NCBI GenBank assembly: GCA_017533485.1
Contig: JAFXIC010000054.1
Coordinates: 24,525-88,524, forward strand
Source of the DNA: Oscillospiraceae bacterium
GTDB lineage: Bacteria; Bacillota; Clostridia; Oscillospirales; Ruminococcaceae
Direction of reading: 5' to 3'
DNA length: 64,000 bases
In this document: in pieces, positions 34,804-43,972 of the stretch
Layout of the letters: every line of letters starts with the position of its first letter
How positions within the stretch are numbered: the stretch's first letter is position 1
Notes under the pieces: model-generated
Database searches by the model: none
Told to the model about the DNA's origin: nothing
Seen by the model: the letters and a program-made list of their open reading frames with translations, nothing else
Translations under genes and position numbers: made by a program

Positions 34804-35892
34804 TCACACAACGTTCACATCTTGATTCACATAGAGCGGCAGTCTTGCGACCGCAATCTTCCCGTTCCGGTACACAATCTCTCCGACAATATCCCCTTTT
34901 TTCAGCGGTGCGGTACGGAACGGCGGCAGCAGAATCGTTTCCGTCAGCACCGCAGTTTTTCCGTGCCATACCGTCAGCGTCAGCGGCGTTTTTACATATA
35001 CCCCAACCGTATCACGGTCTCCGCCCTCTACCGGAATGGTAACCGTCTTCGGGACTTCTGCTATATAATCTTCTGCCTTCGAAAAACCATAGTCATATAG
35101 TGCCGCATGGTCAGCCCAGTCATTACGGTCGAATAATGTCACGCAGATCAGCCTTCTTCCGCCGCGCTCGCTTGCACTCACCAGACAGCGCCCTGCCGCA
35201 TCGGTAAAGCCTGTTTTGACGCCAATCACCGTTTCATCTGTTTTCAGCAGCCGGTTCGTATTATATAGTGTACGCGGATAGGGCGGATTCCCGAATTCCA
35301 CCGTCATGGACGCACGCGAGCAGATCTCCGCAAAATCCGGATTCCGGAGTGCTTCTCTCGCGAGCAGCGCCATATCATATGCCGATGCGCCGTGGCCCTC
35401 CGCGTCCAGTCCCGACGGAGAACCGAAACAGGTATGCGTCATCCCGATTTCTGCCGCACGTGCATTCATCATCCGCAGAAAATCCGGAATGGTTCCGCCG
35501 ACCGCTTTCGCCGCCGCATTCGCTGCGTCATTCCCCGATGGCAGCAGCATCCCCACACATAAGGCACGCTTTGTAACAATATCCCCCTCCTGAAGCCCCA
35601 TCGACGAGCCTTCGACATGAATTGCCTCCCGATCCACCACAAACGGGTCATCCAGATTCCCCGATTCGAGCGTCAGCAGCACTGTCATGATTTTTGTGGT
35701 ACTCGCCATCGGCCGCTTCTCGTCTGCACATTTTTCATACAGCACAAGCCCCGTCAGCGCATCCATCAGCACACAGGCCTTTGCACTCACATCCGGAACC
35801 GCTTCCGCCTCCCATCCGATCGCCGGCAGATTCACCAGCAGCATTCCCAGACTCAGCACTACCGCCGTCAGATGACGCAGCATCCGTTTCAT
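34804..35892 (-). CDS. D-alanyl-D-alanine carboxypeptidase (DacF/PBP5 family)
   Basis: This enzyme trims the terminal D-Ala from peptidoglycan stem peptides. After a signal peptide (about 1-32), the three penicillin-binding motifs stand in order: STTK (Ser64 to Lys67), SGND and KTGFTDAAG. A C-terminal beta-rich domain of PBP5 type (about 275-355) follows, with KTLTLTVWHGK-like strands. The length of 362 residues is usual. No amphipathic C-terminal anchor helix is obvious, so it may be free in the wall zone. It lies between the LtaS-like and SPFH genes, each with separate signals. Confidence 0.93.
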   Translation of the reverse strand: MKRMLRHLTAVVLSLGMLLVNLPAIGWEAEAVPDVSAKACVLMDALTGLVLYEKCADEKRPMASTTKIMTVLLTLESGNLDDPFVVDREAIHVEGSSMGLQEGDIVTKRALCVGMLLPSGNDAANAAAKAVGGTIPDFLRMMNARAAEIGMTHTCFGSPSGLDAEGHGASAYDMALLAREALRNPDFAEICSRASMTVEFGNPPYPRTLYNTNRLLKTDETVIGVKTGFTDAAGRCLVSASERGGRRLICVTLFDRNDWADHAALYDYGFSKAEDYIAEVPKTVTIPVEGGDRDTVGVYVKTPLTLTVWHGKTAVLTETILLPPFRTAPLKKGDIVGEIVYRNGKIAVARLPLYVNQDVNVV

Positions 35893-35960
35893 ATCCCATA
35901 CCTCCCGTATTTCCGCAGTCCGTCCGATTCATTCCGTTTTCATCCTATGCCGCCGCAGAC

Positions 35961-35999
35961 AAAAAAATACCCATATCCGCAGGGTAATCGGATATGGGC
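35961..35999 (-). terminator. Terminator of the SPFH gene
   Basis: CCCATATCCG and CGGATATGGG form a ten-pair stem with a nine-base loop, followed on the minus strand by TATTTTTTT. Confidence 0.9.
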
Positions 36000-36102
36000 C
36001 GGAAATCAGATCAAGCGAGTGGAGGAAAATGTACCGCCCGTACCGTCTGACGGGTACAGACGATGTACAAAGGGGTGGTATCAAAGAAAGGTATTGGCGA
36101 AA

Positions 36103-37002
36103 TTATTCCGCAGCCTGTGTGGAGGCTGTGGGTGCAGTGCCGGACGCGGAAGACGGCTTTTCAGAAGTGACTGCGTCAACATCCAGCAGCAGCGAGGATG
36201 AATCACTGCCATTGACTTTCGGGAGTGCACCGTCCCATTTTTCGAGCATCTTATCCTGAAGGACAAGTTCGGTCAGAGAATCGTTTACAAGCTTATTGGC
36301 ATCTGCCTGTGCCTGTGCCTTTGCGGTAATGGCGTCCGCTTCCGCTTTCGCAGCGATGACTTTCTTCTTCGCCTCAGCTTCCGCAATGACAAGCGCTTCT
36401 TTCTGCTCGGTCTCGGTTTTCAGAAGATTCTGTTCCGCAACCTGCTTTTGTTCGATCGCGGCATTGAATTCTGCCGAGAAATCAAAGTTCACAATATTGA
36501 ATTTTTCAATCTGCAAGCCATATTCCGCAACCTTCTTCTGGAGAATCTCTTTAATCTCCTCGCCGACGGATGCACGCTCTGTAATGAGCTGTTCCGCAGT
36601 ATACTGTGCGGTGACGGATTTTACACTTTCCTGAACGGCGGGTGTCAGCACAACCGCTTCATAATCTCCGCCGATATTCTGATAGATTTTCGCGGACTCC
36701 GCCGACTGGACACGATAGTTGACAGCAATTCTGCTGCTGACTGTCTGGAGGTCCTTGGAGACTGCCGGCGCATCTACCTCGTATACCTGAATCTGGTTGC
36801 TCACAGGCACAACGCTCTGAATAAACGGTGCTTTGAGGTGGAAGCCCTCGCTCATCGTATTCGTGCTCACCTTTCCCAGCGTCACGACAACACCGGTATG
36901 TCCCGCAGGTACAGTGGCTGCCGAAGAAAAGAGCAGCACGCCTGCCAATACACCGATCACGATACCTCCGGTAACTTTGCCTGCTTTTGAACCATTTTTC
37001 AT
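36103..37002 (-). CDS. SPFH/prohibitin-family membrane protein
   Basis: The 299-residue product has an N-terminal membrane span (about residues 10-32), then the SPFH core (about 33-190) with VPAGHTGVVVTLGKV and SEGFHLKAPFIQSV. A long Ala/Glu/Lys-rich coiled coil (about 190-260) and a Ser/Thr/Ala-rich tail complete it. Prohibitin-like proteins oligomerise at the membrane and organise proteases or membrane domains; no partner is encoded next to it here. The start is ATG 37002, though AAAGGATG is rather far away (about 15 bases). A strong terminator follows the gene. Confidence 0.9.
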   Translation of the reverse strand: MKNGSKAGKVTGGIVIGVLAGVLLFSSAATVPAGHTGVVVTLGKVSTNTMSEGFHLKAPFIQSVVPVSNQIQVYEVDAPAVSKDLQTVSSRIAVNYRVQSAESAKIYQNIGGDYEAVVLTPAVQESVKSVTAQYTAEQLITERASVGEEIKEILQKKVAEYGLQIEKFNIVNFDFSAEFNAAIEQKQVAEQNLLKTETEQKEALVIAEAEAKKKVIAAKAEADAITAKAQAQADANKLVNDSLTELVLQDKMLEKWDGALPKVNGSDSSSLLLDVDAVTSEKPSSASGTAPTASTQAAE

Positions 37003-37365
37003 AATCTGTTCGAAACATCCTTTCCAAGATCGAATTGACTGTGTGATTGTATTCGGTCTCAACCGATGTATTTATCTTACCAGAATTGTTCACAGATTAC
37101 AAACCGCAGGACGTCCGGACAGCATCTGAATTTTTAAAAAACAGGGTGTATTCTCCCGATTCCTCCATTTATCTAAGTTTTTCAAATGTATACGTTCAAA
37201 CAGATATTTCAGATCCCCTGCCTTATAAAATCCGCCCGAAAAAGCCATTTTCCTGAAATAAAAAATTTATTTTTTGCTTATTCCCATTTGACGCACCGCA
37301 GCTCCCATCCCCCGCTGCATCCAATATGCCCAAAAACAGACAGCGAAATTTGGCAGATAATACGC

Positions 37366-37394
37366 TTTACAAGCCTTGTGAAATGTGGTATAAT
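37366..37394 (+). promoter_or_regulatory. Promoter of the unsecreted GH5 gene
   Basis: TTTACA, 17 bases ending in TGG, then TATAAT. The predicted leader is about 36 bases. Confidence 0.75.
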
Positions 37395-37435
37395 ACAATT
37401 AACTATTGATTTTTTGAAAGCGTAGGGCAAACATC

Positions 37436-38500
37436 ATGTTTCAATATAATTTCGCCTTCGAGTTCGCACGAAGCATCCGATGCGGCTGGAATCTCGGCAA
37501 TACTTTTGACTGCATTGTAAAACCCGAACACCTCCCCTCTCATCCCACAACCACGGATTTCGAAACCGCCTGGGGCAATCCGCCGCCGAGCCGTGCACAC
37601 CTCGAAGCCATCCGTGACGCCGGCTTCGACGCGGTACGCATCCCCGTAAGCTGGGGGCAGCATATCGGAGATGCACCCGATTATACGATTGATCCGTGCT
37701 GGATGGAGCGCGTCGATAAGCTCGTCCGTGAGGCGTTCTCCCTCGGCTTCCGCATCATCCTGAATGTCCACCACGACGCAAGCCCGCTGGGCAGACTCAG
37801 CCTTCTCCCCGACCGTCTGGATGAATCCGAAGCAATCCTTTGCAGCCTTTGGACACAGATCGCCAACCAATTTTCTGATCTCGGAGAATCCCTGATTTTT
37901 GAAGTGCTGAACGAACCGCATACCGCAGACGACTGGATCGGAACCCCCGAACGCTATGCGGCAGTGAATCGGCTGAATCACGCGGCTGTGGCAGCAATCC
38001 GCAGCACAAAAGGCAATAACAGCTCCCGTTATCTGATGATTCCGACCTATGCCGCAAGCGCGAAACAGGCGGCAATCGAAGCCCTTGAACTTCCGGCGGA
38101 TGATCGGATTATGGTCTCGATTCACGCGTATGCACCAACGGATTTCTGTCTTCCCTCCTACGAGGTGGTATGGGCGGAATCCAAGACAACCTGGGGCAGT
38201 AAGGAAGATATTGACGCGCTGCTGAAAATCTTCAACCGACTGGAACGGCATTTTATTTCGCGCGGAATTCCTGTCATTCTCGGAGAAGCTGCCGCGGTCG
38301 GAAAGGCTGACCGCCGAAGCAGACTCTTCTGGGCTGCGGTTTACGCGAAAGAAGCCGCCGCAAGATCTATGCCCTGCTTCTGGTGGGACGAAGGCCATCT
38401 CGGAATCGACGGCATGGGCATCTTCGACCGCCAGACACTCTCTTTCCCTGAACCGGAGCTGGTTTCGATTCTGACAGGAAAATCTCTCGGAAACCGCTGA
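37436..38500 (+). CDS. GH5 glucanase (subfamily 4-like) without signal peptide
   Basis: The 354 residues form a single GH5 barrel. CGWNLGNTFD lies at the N-terminus, IILNVHHD in the middle, the acid/base Glu160 in EVLNEPH and the nucleophile Glu284 in VILGEAAAVGK. CFWWDEG is near the end. These match subfamily 4, whose members cut xyloglucan, lichenan or cellulose. The protein begins almost directly with the catalytic fold, with no signal peptide, linker, CBM or dockerin, so it should act in the cytoplasm on imported oligosaccharides. The ribosome-binding site is weak. It is convergent with the CotH-like lipoprotein gene. Confidence 0.9.
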   Translation: MFQYNFAFEFARSIRCGWNLGNTFDCIVKPEHLPSHPTTTDFETAWGNPPPSRAHLEAIRDAGFDAVRIPVSWGQHIGDAPDYTIDPCWMERVDKLVREAFSLGFRIILNVHHDASPLGRLSLLPDRLDESEAILCSLWTQIANQFSDLGESLIFEVLNEPHTADDWIGTPERYAAVNRLNHAAVAAIRSTKGNNSSRYLMIPTYAASAKQAAIEALELPADDRIMVSIHAYAPTDFCLPSYEVVWAESKTTWGSKEDIDALLKIFNRLERHFISRGIPVILGEAAAVGKADRRSRLFWAAVYAKEAAARSMPCFWWDEGHLGIDGMGIFDRQTLSFPEPELVSILTGKSLGNR

Positions 38501-38520
38501 TACAGATGAATTCTATAAAC

Positions 38521-38554
38521 AAAAGCCGATATCCTGTTACGGATATCGGCTTTT
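38521..38554. terminator. Bidirectional terminator between GH5 and CotH-like genes
   Basis: AAAAGCCGATATCC and GGATATCGGCTTTT form a perfect 14-pair stem with a six-base loop. The A and T ends serve both strands. Confidence 0.92.
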
Positions 38555-38587
38555 GCTATAAAGAAGGATATGAAAAGGTTGGCGAAA

Positions 38588-40330
38588 TTAAGATGCCGCT
38601 GTTTCCTGTGAGAAATAATCCGCAGGAAGCTTCAATACTTCGATGAGGATTTCCTCCATCTTTGCACGGCGGCGGCGTGCATACATCCGGATAATATTGC
38701 AGCGGCGCGTATATTCCCCGTAGGATGTCCAGATCGAGGAATCATACGGTTTTCTCGCGGCAAGCACTTCATGATAATACTGCATTTCCCGATAGCGGCT
38801 GCGCTCCATTTCATCCAGTGTGTCAATGATACTGTCCTGAGAGAGTGCGCCGTCCATCAGCCGTACCATCTCATCCAGAAAATACTGCCGACAGTCTTCC
38901 CGCTCCAGCAGCTTTGCAAACATCGGTGCATAGCGATCACTTTCCGGATTCAGTATCTCACTCAGGCTATTATAGCGGAAGCGTGTAATCTCCTGTTCAT
39001 AAATTCCGAGGCTGTAATCGGTATCGTGAATCAGAAACCGCCATCTGCCATCGGTCTGCGGAGAATCGAGCGCCTCGCCGCCGACCGCGAAATATCGGTA
39101 GCATTTGAAATTGTTATGCGGCCAGTCCGCATTGTTGATATAGATATTGAACGCATAGTTTTGCAGGTAGTTTTCGACATCCATGAACTCGGTGACCTGT
39201 GCATAATTCGCGTCATCCGTCAGATCCAGTGCAGTCAGCTGCTGATAGGTCGTATTGAACGCCTCGGCGATCATCGCTTCCTCCGGATCGGTTTCACTCA
39301 CAGTCTTCTGCTGTTCCGTACCCTCCAGCACAACATATTTTCCCTCGCTGCCGCCATATTTATCCTTCAGCAAATCATCACAGAATACTTCGTGCAGCCA
39401 GAGCATTCCATAATATTCGCCATTGAGATAGACCACCGCCGGCAGTACCGCTTCACAATCCGTATAGCCTGCCTTTGCCGCAAGCCGCTGGTTCAGCTCA
39501 TCCCGCACAAATGCAAACTGGAAATCGTTTCCGCTCGACCGCAGCACCAGCTTATCATATTTCGAAATCACATTACCGTCCGCACCTTCTGTGCCAAAGC
39601 CGTCAAACGGAAATTTCCCGTAAGCCGCATCATAGCTTCGGCGTGCAAACAGCTTCAGCGATTTCACGGCGGCTTCTCTGGAGAATGCGCCGAATACACG
39701 TACGCCCGCATCCTGACAAAACAGAATCGAACCATCGGAATTGAATGCTTCCACACATACCGCACGTTCGCTTTCTCTGCCGCGCTGTTCATAATTCTTG
39801 CCATAGAGGATACCGTCGGGCGATTCAGTCAGCTCCGCAGGTTCACCCGAAAGCGAAAATACCGGCATTTCAAACCGATGCTCCAGATTTTCTGCGCAAA
39901 AAAAGGTCTGTGTTGCAGTCTCCGAGGCGGTCCCATCAGAAAAGATTGCTTTCGCTTTCAGAACCAGCACCGTCGGAGCATCATTGTCGGATGCTTCCAG
40001 CAGGATCGGCTCGCTATATAATTCAGCACGCCCCTCCTCCGGCTCACTTCCGTCTGTTGTATAGAGAATCCGCGCACCCTCCGGCGCAATCATCCCAAGC
40101 ATAGTATCTTCCGAGAAGAATCGGTTCGCTGCGAAGTATACGCCATCCGGCGCATACCGAAACTCTGCCGCAAACGCACATCCTTCCGGCAATCCCGACT
40201 CCTCCGCAGCAGTTGTTGTTTCCGCTGCGGGCGGGTCTTTTACAGACAATTGATTGTTACAGGCGGTTGCTGTCGGCACAAGCGCGGTCACGCACGCCAG
40301 CAGCATTGCCAATTGATTCTTGCTTCGCAT
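38588..40330 (-). CDS. Exported CotH-domain protein, possible lipoprotein
   Basis: The product has 580 residues. A signal sequence ends at TATAC, a weak lipobox, so lipid anchoring is possible. An Ig-like segment (about 60-145) contains GARILYTTDGSEP, as in the chitobiase C-terminal-type repeat. The CotH domain (about 165-560) has GVRVFGAFSREA, KLVLRSSGNDF and FLIHDTDYSLG. Some CotH proteins are kinases; others sit beside cellulosome genes. Unlike the CotH protein at 26403 it has no dockerin. ATG 40330 has GAGGG upstream; a GTG four codons before is in frame but less well placed. Confidence 0.88.
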   Translation of the reverse strand: MRSKNQLAMLLACVTALVPTATACNNQLSVKDPPAAETTTAAEESGLPEGCAFAAEFRYAPDGVYFAANRFFSEDTMLGMIAPEGARILYTTDGSEPEEGRAELYSEPILLEASDNDAPTVLVLKAKAIFSDGTASETATQTFFCAENLEHRFEMPVFSLSGEPAELTESPDGILYGKNYEQRGRESERAVCVEAFNSDGSILFCQDAGVRVFGAFSREAAVKSLKLFARRSYDAAYGKFPFDGFGTEGADGNVISKYDKLVLRSSGNDFQFAFVRDELNQRLAAKAGYTDCEAVLPAVVYLNGEYYGMLWLHEVFCDDLLKDKYGGSEGKYVVLEGTEQQKTVSETDPEEAMIAEAFNTTYQQLTALDLTDDANYAQVTEFMDVENYLQNYAFNIYINNADWPHNNFKCYRYFAVGGEALDSPQTDGRWRFLIHDTDYSLGIYEQEITRFRYNSLSEILNPESDRYAPMFAKLLEREDCRQYFLDEMVRLMDGALSQDSIIDTLDEMERSRYREMQYYHEVLAARKPYDSSIWTSYGEYTRRCNIIRMYARRRRAKMEEILIEVLKLPADYFSQETAAS

Positions 40331-40393
40331 ATTTTCCCTCACAGCACATATCAGATATTCCGGCTGTCACATCTGTCGTTTTTCGATATCCCA

Positions 40394-40422
40394 ATCATAC
40401 CACATTCCATTCCGTATTGCAA
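40394..40422 (-). promoter_or_regulatory. Promoter of the CotH-like lipoprotein gene
   Basis: TTGCAA, 17 bases ending in TGG, then TATGAT on the minus strand. Confidence 0.65.
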
Positions 40423-40518
40423 TCGAGATTCGAGCATCTTATAGTCAGAAATTGCGATGTTCAAAATTTTCATCATCTCCCCCCTCGGTGTCTTGCATTC
40501 CGCTCCCGTCTGACCGCA

Positions 40519-40551
40519 GAAAAAAGCGGCTCATATCCGGATGAGCCGCTC
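40519..40551 (-). terminator. Terminator of the gene at 40583
   Basis: AGCGGCTCAT and ATGAGCCGCT form a ten-pair stem with a six-base loop; six T follow on the minus strand. Confidence 0.9.
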
Positions 40552-40582
40552 ATTTTCCGATTCGTTTTTCGGGATACGCATA

Positions 40583-41725
40583 TCAGTCGTAGAATCTGTC
40601 ATTCACGCCATAGTATGCGGTCACCTTTTCGCTGGACGCCATCACAAATGTCACCGCAATACAGCAAATCAGGGAAATGGCAAATGTAATCGCCGTTACA
40701 GCGAAGGAATCTGCACCGCGCTTGGGGAGCATAACCACCAGTCCCGGTACCAGCTGTAAAACACAGGATAAGCCGAACATGAACGATGTAAAGCCCTTGA
40801 CCGCCTTGACGCGCAGAACGATGGTTATAGAAAGTATCGCGAGGAGTGCGCCGAGCAGCTTATAGAGCAGTCCGGCAAAATCAAAGAATCCGTTTGATTC
40901 AAAGCCATCGGGATAGCCGCCGAATGCGGAAATCACCATACAGAGTCCGCCGATTGCACCGAGTATCGTCAGTACAACTGCGACCGGGAAGCCTGCGGCA
41001 GCAAGATCTGCCTGCTGCTGGCGGCGAAGCTCACGCAGCATCTTCCGGGAATCTTCGGGATTGGATTTCGGCGTTTCACTCAGAGACTCTGCCGCACGCT
41101 TTGCCGCATTGCGTCTTGCCTCCTCCAGATCCGCCTGCTGGAAGGAAGAACGGCGTTCCGGTTCCGGTGCAGCCTCCTCCAGTAAGTCCGCAGCATTGAC
41201 CTGCGGCAGACGCTCCTCCACGGGTGTCTTTTTTTCGGGTGCCTCATAGGTGGTTTCTTCGAGCTGAATACTTGCCTGTGCGGCGGCGGCAGCCTGCTGT
41301 GCAAGCGCCTGTTCCTGCGCCTGTAAACGCTGACGCTCGATAAAGTCCGCTTTCAGCTCCGCAATTTCATCCTCGGTATAGGGCGGCTGTCCCTGTGCCG
41401 CACGCTGCTGCTGTAAAATCGCGATCTGTTCCGCTGACAGCTCCTGATATCGGGGCGCGGAAGCTGCGGGAGGCGGCGGTGTATTTCCGCCCATATCATC
41501 CAGAATCGGTGCGACAGCGCCTGCAAGTCTGGGGTCAACGCCGCCGGGCTGCGGTGCTGTGCGCAGAAAGCTTTCTGCTGCGCCGACATCGTCTAAAATC
41601 GGCTTTTCCGCATTCGCAAGCCGCGGATCCGTACCGTCGGGGAGTGTCGCACGAGGTTTTGGTGGTTCATAGGTAATATCTCCAAGCAGCGGAGAATTCA
41701 TGCCGCCGTTTTCGTCCATTGCCAT
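40583..41725 (-). CDS. Membrane protein with long charged Gln/Ala-rich N-terminal region
   Basis: The 380-residue protein has a soluble N-terminal part of about 240 residues and four hydrophobic segments in the last 140. Early on it has two copies of a short motif, DPRLANAEKPILDD and DPRLAGAVAPILDD, about 30 residues apart. A Gln/Ala/Glu-rich, probably coiled-coil region follows. No family was recognised. ATG 41725 has GGAGG 11 bases upstream; a second ATG two codons later is also possible. It has its own promoter and terminator. Confidence 0.7.
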   Translation of the reverse strand: MAMDENGGMNSPLLGDITYEPPKPRATLPDGTDPRLANAEKPILDDVGAAESFLRTAPQPGGVDPRLAGAVAPILDDMGGNTPPPPAASAPRYQELSAEQIAILQQQRAAQGQPPYTEDEIAELKADFIERQRLQAQEQALAQQAAAAAQASIQLEETTYEAPEKKTPVEERLPQVNAADLLEEAAPEPERRSSFQQADLEEARRNAAKRAAESLSETPKSNPEDSRKMLRELRRQQQADLAAAGFPVAVVLTILGAIGGLCMVISAFGGYPDGFESNGFFDFAGLLYKLLGALLAILSITIVLRVKAVKGFTSFMFGLSCVLQLVPGLVVMLPKRGADSFAVTAITFAISLICCIAVTFVMASSEKVTAYYGVNDRFYD

Positions 41726-41801
41726 AACAAAATTCCTCCATATCTGATTGATTGCATCATTTCAAAATTCCATTCGCACAATTCGGATGGGATTTACAAA
41801 T

Positions 41802-41830
41802 ATTATACCAGAAATGTTCGAAAATTGCAA
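41802..41830 (-). promoter_or_regulatory. Promoter of the gene at 40583
   Basis: TTGCAA, 17 bases ending in TGG, then TATAAT on the minus strand. Confidence 0.7.
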
Positions 41831-41897
41831 GAGAAATTTGAAAAATTTGTAAAATCTGACATCCTGTCTATTCGCGCAATCAGACCAACAACCCAAA

Positions 41898-41925
41898 GGG
41901 GCGGCATTGTCAGGAATGCCGCCCC
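41898..41925 (-). terminator. GC-rich hairpin, probable terminator
   Basis: GGGGCGGCATT and AATGCCGCCCC form a perfect 11-pair stem with a six-base loop. On the minus strand TTTGGGTTGTT follows, a poor T-run. It could end the SGNH hydrolase transcript about 240 bases after its stop. Confidence 0.5.
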
Positions 41926-42163
41926 TTCACTTGATACTTCGCGCCAACCCTGGGGTGCGCCGCCATACAAATCAGTTTCCCAGAATTGAACGCTCTGTCC
42001 GGTTTTTGAAGAATAATCATCAGCGTGATCCCCGCTATCGCTTTCACGACGGAACGCATCGCCATTCGGCTATATCAAAACCTCAGCACCGGAAACCGGA
42101 AACGCTGTTTCAAGCATCTCCCGATGCCTGAAACAGCGTTCCAATTTCTGATATATCAATCTG
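41926..42163. other. Intergenic stretch with a long imperfect hairpin; no gene recognised
   Basis: These 240 bases hold no convincing reading frame on either strand. The main feature is an imperfect hairpin at 42098-42142, in which GGAAACGCTGTTTCA pairs with TGAAACAGCGTTCC and inner GCAT/ATGC pairs close a six-base loop. ATATCA and TGATAT on either side (about 42072-42157) extend the symmetry. No T-run follows on either strand. It could be an untranslated structured RNA 3' of the SGNH gene or a decayed repeat. Confidence 0.5.
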
Positions 42164-42892
42164 TTAAGGCATATCATCCGCACTGCATCTGTCGTTCAGG
42201 TACGCGAGGAGACAGGAAAACCAGAATGCGCCGAGTTTCCGATAGCCCGATTCACTGGGATGCACACCGTCATACAGATCCTTTTTCTCCAGCACATGGC
42301 TGACCTCCGCTAACCGAACCGCTGCACCCTGACGCTCTTTTTTCTTCGCAAGTGCTCGGATCTGACGATTACACGCCTCTACTGCCGCGTCCATTGTTTC
42401 CTCCGTAAAATAATCTCTGCTGATATATAGCCCGTTCTTTGCGTCCATCGGCGGAAGCGTCGCCAGATACAGCATCCCCTCCTGCGGAAGATATGCGGTA
42501 ATCTCGTCAATCAGCCGCTCCAGTCTGACACCAAATGTCTCCAGCGCATACAAGCTCAGAATATCATTCGTTCCGATCTGTAAAAACACGATATCCGCAG
42601 GATAACTCCCCATCAGCCACCCGATGATGCCGGAAATTCCTGTGCGGCAGCCCGAAATCGAATCGGACTGCGCAATATTTTCAATCGAATAACCGCTGTA
42701 TCCGGCATGGCGCGGGTCATACCCCGTTCCGCCCCAGTTCGGCCCCGTGAACTGAATCTGTGCCGAAAGTCCGCTTTTGAATATCCGCTCGCACAGCTCG
42801 TTCCGATATCCGCCTGTCATCCAGAACCCGTCCGTAATCGAATCGCCCAGACACATTACCCGACAACAGATTCTGCTGTATTCTCTGTTCAT
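42164..42892 (-). CDS. SGNH/GDSL hydrolase (esterase), no signal peptide
   Basis: The 242-residue protein is a single SGNH domain. MCLGDSITDGFW holds the nucleophilic Ser (block I), GGTGYDPRHAGYSGYS is near the block II region, IGTNDIL gives block III with Asn, and DGVHPSESGY gives the Asp and His (block V). Such enzymes often remove acetyl groups from xylan or pectin, and the CE3-like N-terminal motif fits that. No signal peptide precedes the domain, so the protein is predicted to stay inside the cell. ATG 42892 has GGGGGAG about ten bases upstream. Confidence 0.85.
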   Translation of the reverse strand: MNREYSRICCRVMCLGDSITDGFWMTGGYRNELCERIFKSGLSAQIQFTGPNWGGTGYDPRHAGYSGYSIENIAQSDSISGCRTGISGIIGWLMGSYPADIVFLQIGTNDILSLYALETFGVRLERLIDEITAYLPQEGMLYLATLPPMDAKNGLYISRDYFTEETMDAAVEACNRQIRALAKKKERQGAAVRLAEVSHVLEKKDLYDGVHPSESGYRKLGAFWFSCLLAYLNDRCSADDMP

Positions 42893-42981
42893 ATACCGTC
42901 TTCTCCCCCGTCCCTTTCACTCGCTTCTGCCGCGCGTATCAGCACAATATTTGACCGATGACACCGATTTTATGTTCCAAC

Positions 42982-43010
42982 ATTATAGCAAAAATCACGC
43001 TGAAACGCAA
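42982..43010 (-). promoter_or_regulatory. Promoter of the SGNH hydrolase gene
   Basis: TTGCGT, 17 bases, TATAAT on the minus strand. Confidence 0.6.
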
Positions 43011-43045
43011 TATCTTATTATCGCATCAGAATGTCAAAAAAACGC

Positions 43046-43074
43046 TTGCTTTTCTCTTTCGGATATAGTATAAT
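43046..43074 (+). promoter_or_regulatory. Promoter of the split transketolase genes
   Basis: TTGCTT, 17 bases, then TATAAT. It is back to back with the SGNH promoter, the two -35 boxes being about 35 bases apart. Confidence 0.7.
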
Positions 43075-43129
43075 GAAAGTAACATCTGCGGCTTCTACCC
43101 TGCCGCAGCAGAAAGGAAGATGTAACAAC

Positions 43130-43972
43130 ATGGACGAACTCATTCGTTTGCAGCTCCAAAAGACTGCCTGCCGCGTTCGTATGGGCATCATCGAAGGCGT
43201 CTACAACGCGAAATCCGGTCATCCGGGCGGCTCCCTCTCCATCGCTGACCTGCTGACCTACCTTTATTCTGTGATGAATGTAGACCCGAAGAATCCGGAT
43301 ATGCCCGAGCGCGACCGCCTCGTTCTTTCGAAGGGCCATACCGCGCCCGCACTCTATTCCGTACTCGCAGAGCGTGGTTTCTTCCCGAAGGAAGAGCTGA
43401 AATCCCTCCGCCATATCGGTGCGCTCCTCCAGGGCCATCCCTGTATCCACATCCCCGGCGTAGACATGAGCTCCGGCTCCCTCGGTCAGGGTATCTCGAC
43501 CGCTGTCGGCATGGCACTCTCCGGTAAGCACAGATCCCAGGATTACCGTGTATACACCATCCTCGGCGACGGCGAAATCCAGGAAGGTCAGGTCTGGGAA
43601 GCTGCGATGTTCGCTGCACACTACGGACTGGACAATCTCGTCGCAATCGTTGACAACAACGGTCTCCAGATCGACGGAAAAATTACCGATGTCTGCTCCC
43701 CCGAACCCATTACCGATAAATTCGCTGCGTTCGGCTGGCACGTAATTACCATGAATGCACATGATTTTGACGATATCGAGCGTGCATTCCGTGAAGCGGA
43801 ATCTATCTCCGGTCAGCCGGTTGCCATTATCCAGAAATCCGTCAAGGGCAAGGGCGTTTCCTTCATGGAAAATCAGGTCGGCTGGCATGGCGCAGCACCG
43901 AATCAGGAACAGTATGAACAGGCAATGTCCGAGCTTTCGGCAGAGCTGGAACGATTGGAGGCATTGGCATGA
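43130..43972 (+). CDS. Transketolase, N-terminal subunit
   Basis: This is the thiamine-diphosphate-binding half of a split transketolase, which moves two-carbon units between pentose and other sugar phosphates. SGHPGGSLSIADLL is at the N-terminus, and the ThDP motif GDGEIQEGQVWEA runs to DNNGLQIDG. The protein has 280 residues, the usual size of the first subunit. AAAGGAAG lies 12 bases before ATG 43130. The stop overlaps the start of the second subunit by four bases, so the subunits are made in equal amounts. Non-oxidative pentose metabolism from plant pentoses is the likely use. Confidence 0.95.
   Translation: MDELIRLQLQKTACRVRMGIIEGVYNAKSGHPGGSLSIADLLTYLYSVMNVDPKNPDMPERDRLVLSKGHTAPALYSVLAERGFFPKEELKSLRHIGALLQGHPCIHIPGVDMSSGSLGQGISTAVGMALSGKHRSQDYRVYTILGDGEIQEGQVWEAAMFAAHYGLDNLVAIVDNNGLQIDGKITDVCSPEPITDKFAAFGWHVITMNAHDFDDIERAFREAESISGQPVAIIQKSVKGKGVSFMENQVGWHGAAPNQEQYEQAMSELSAELERLEALA

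Noticed and set aside
41907-42131. 74-codon plus-strand frame in the gene-free stretch
   Set aside because: No ribosome-binding site, and it runs through the long hairpin; composition is Arg/His/Pro-rich as in non-coding frames.
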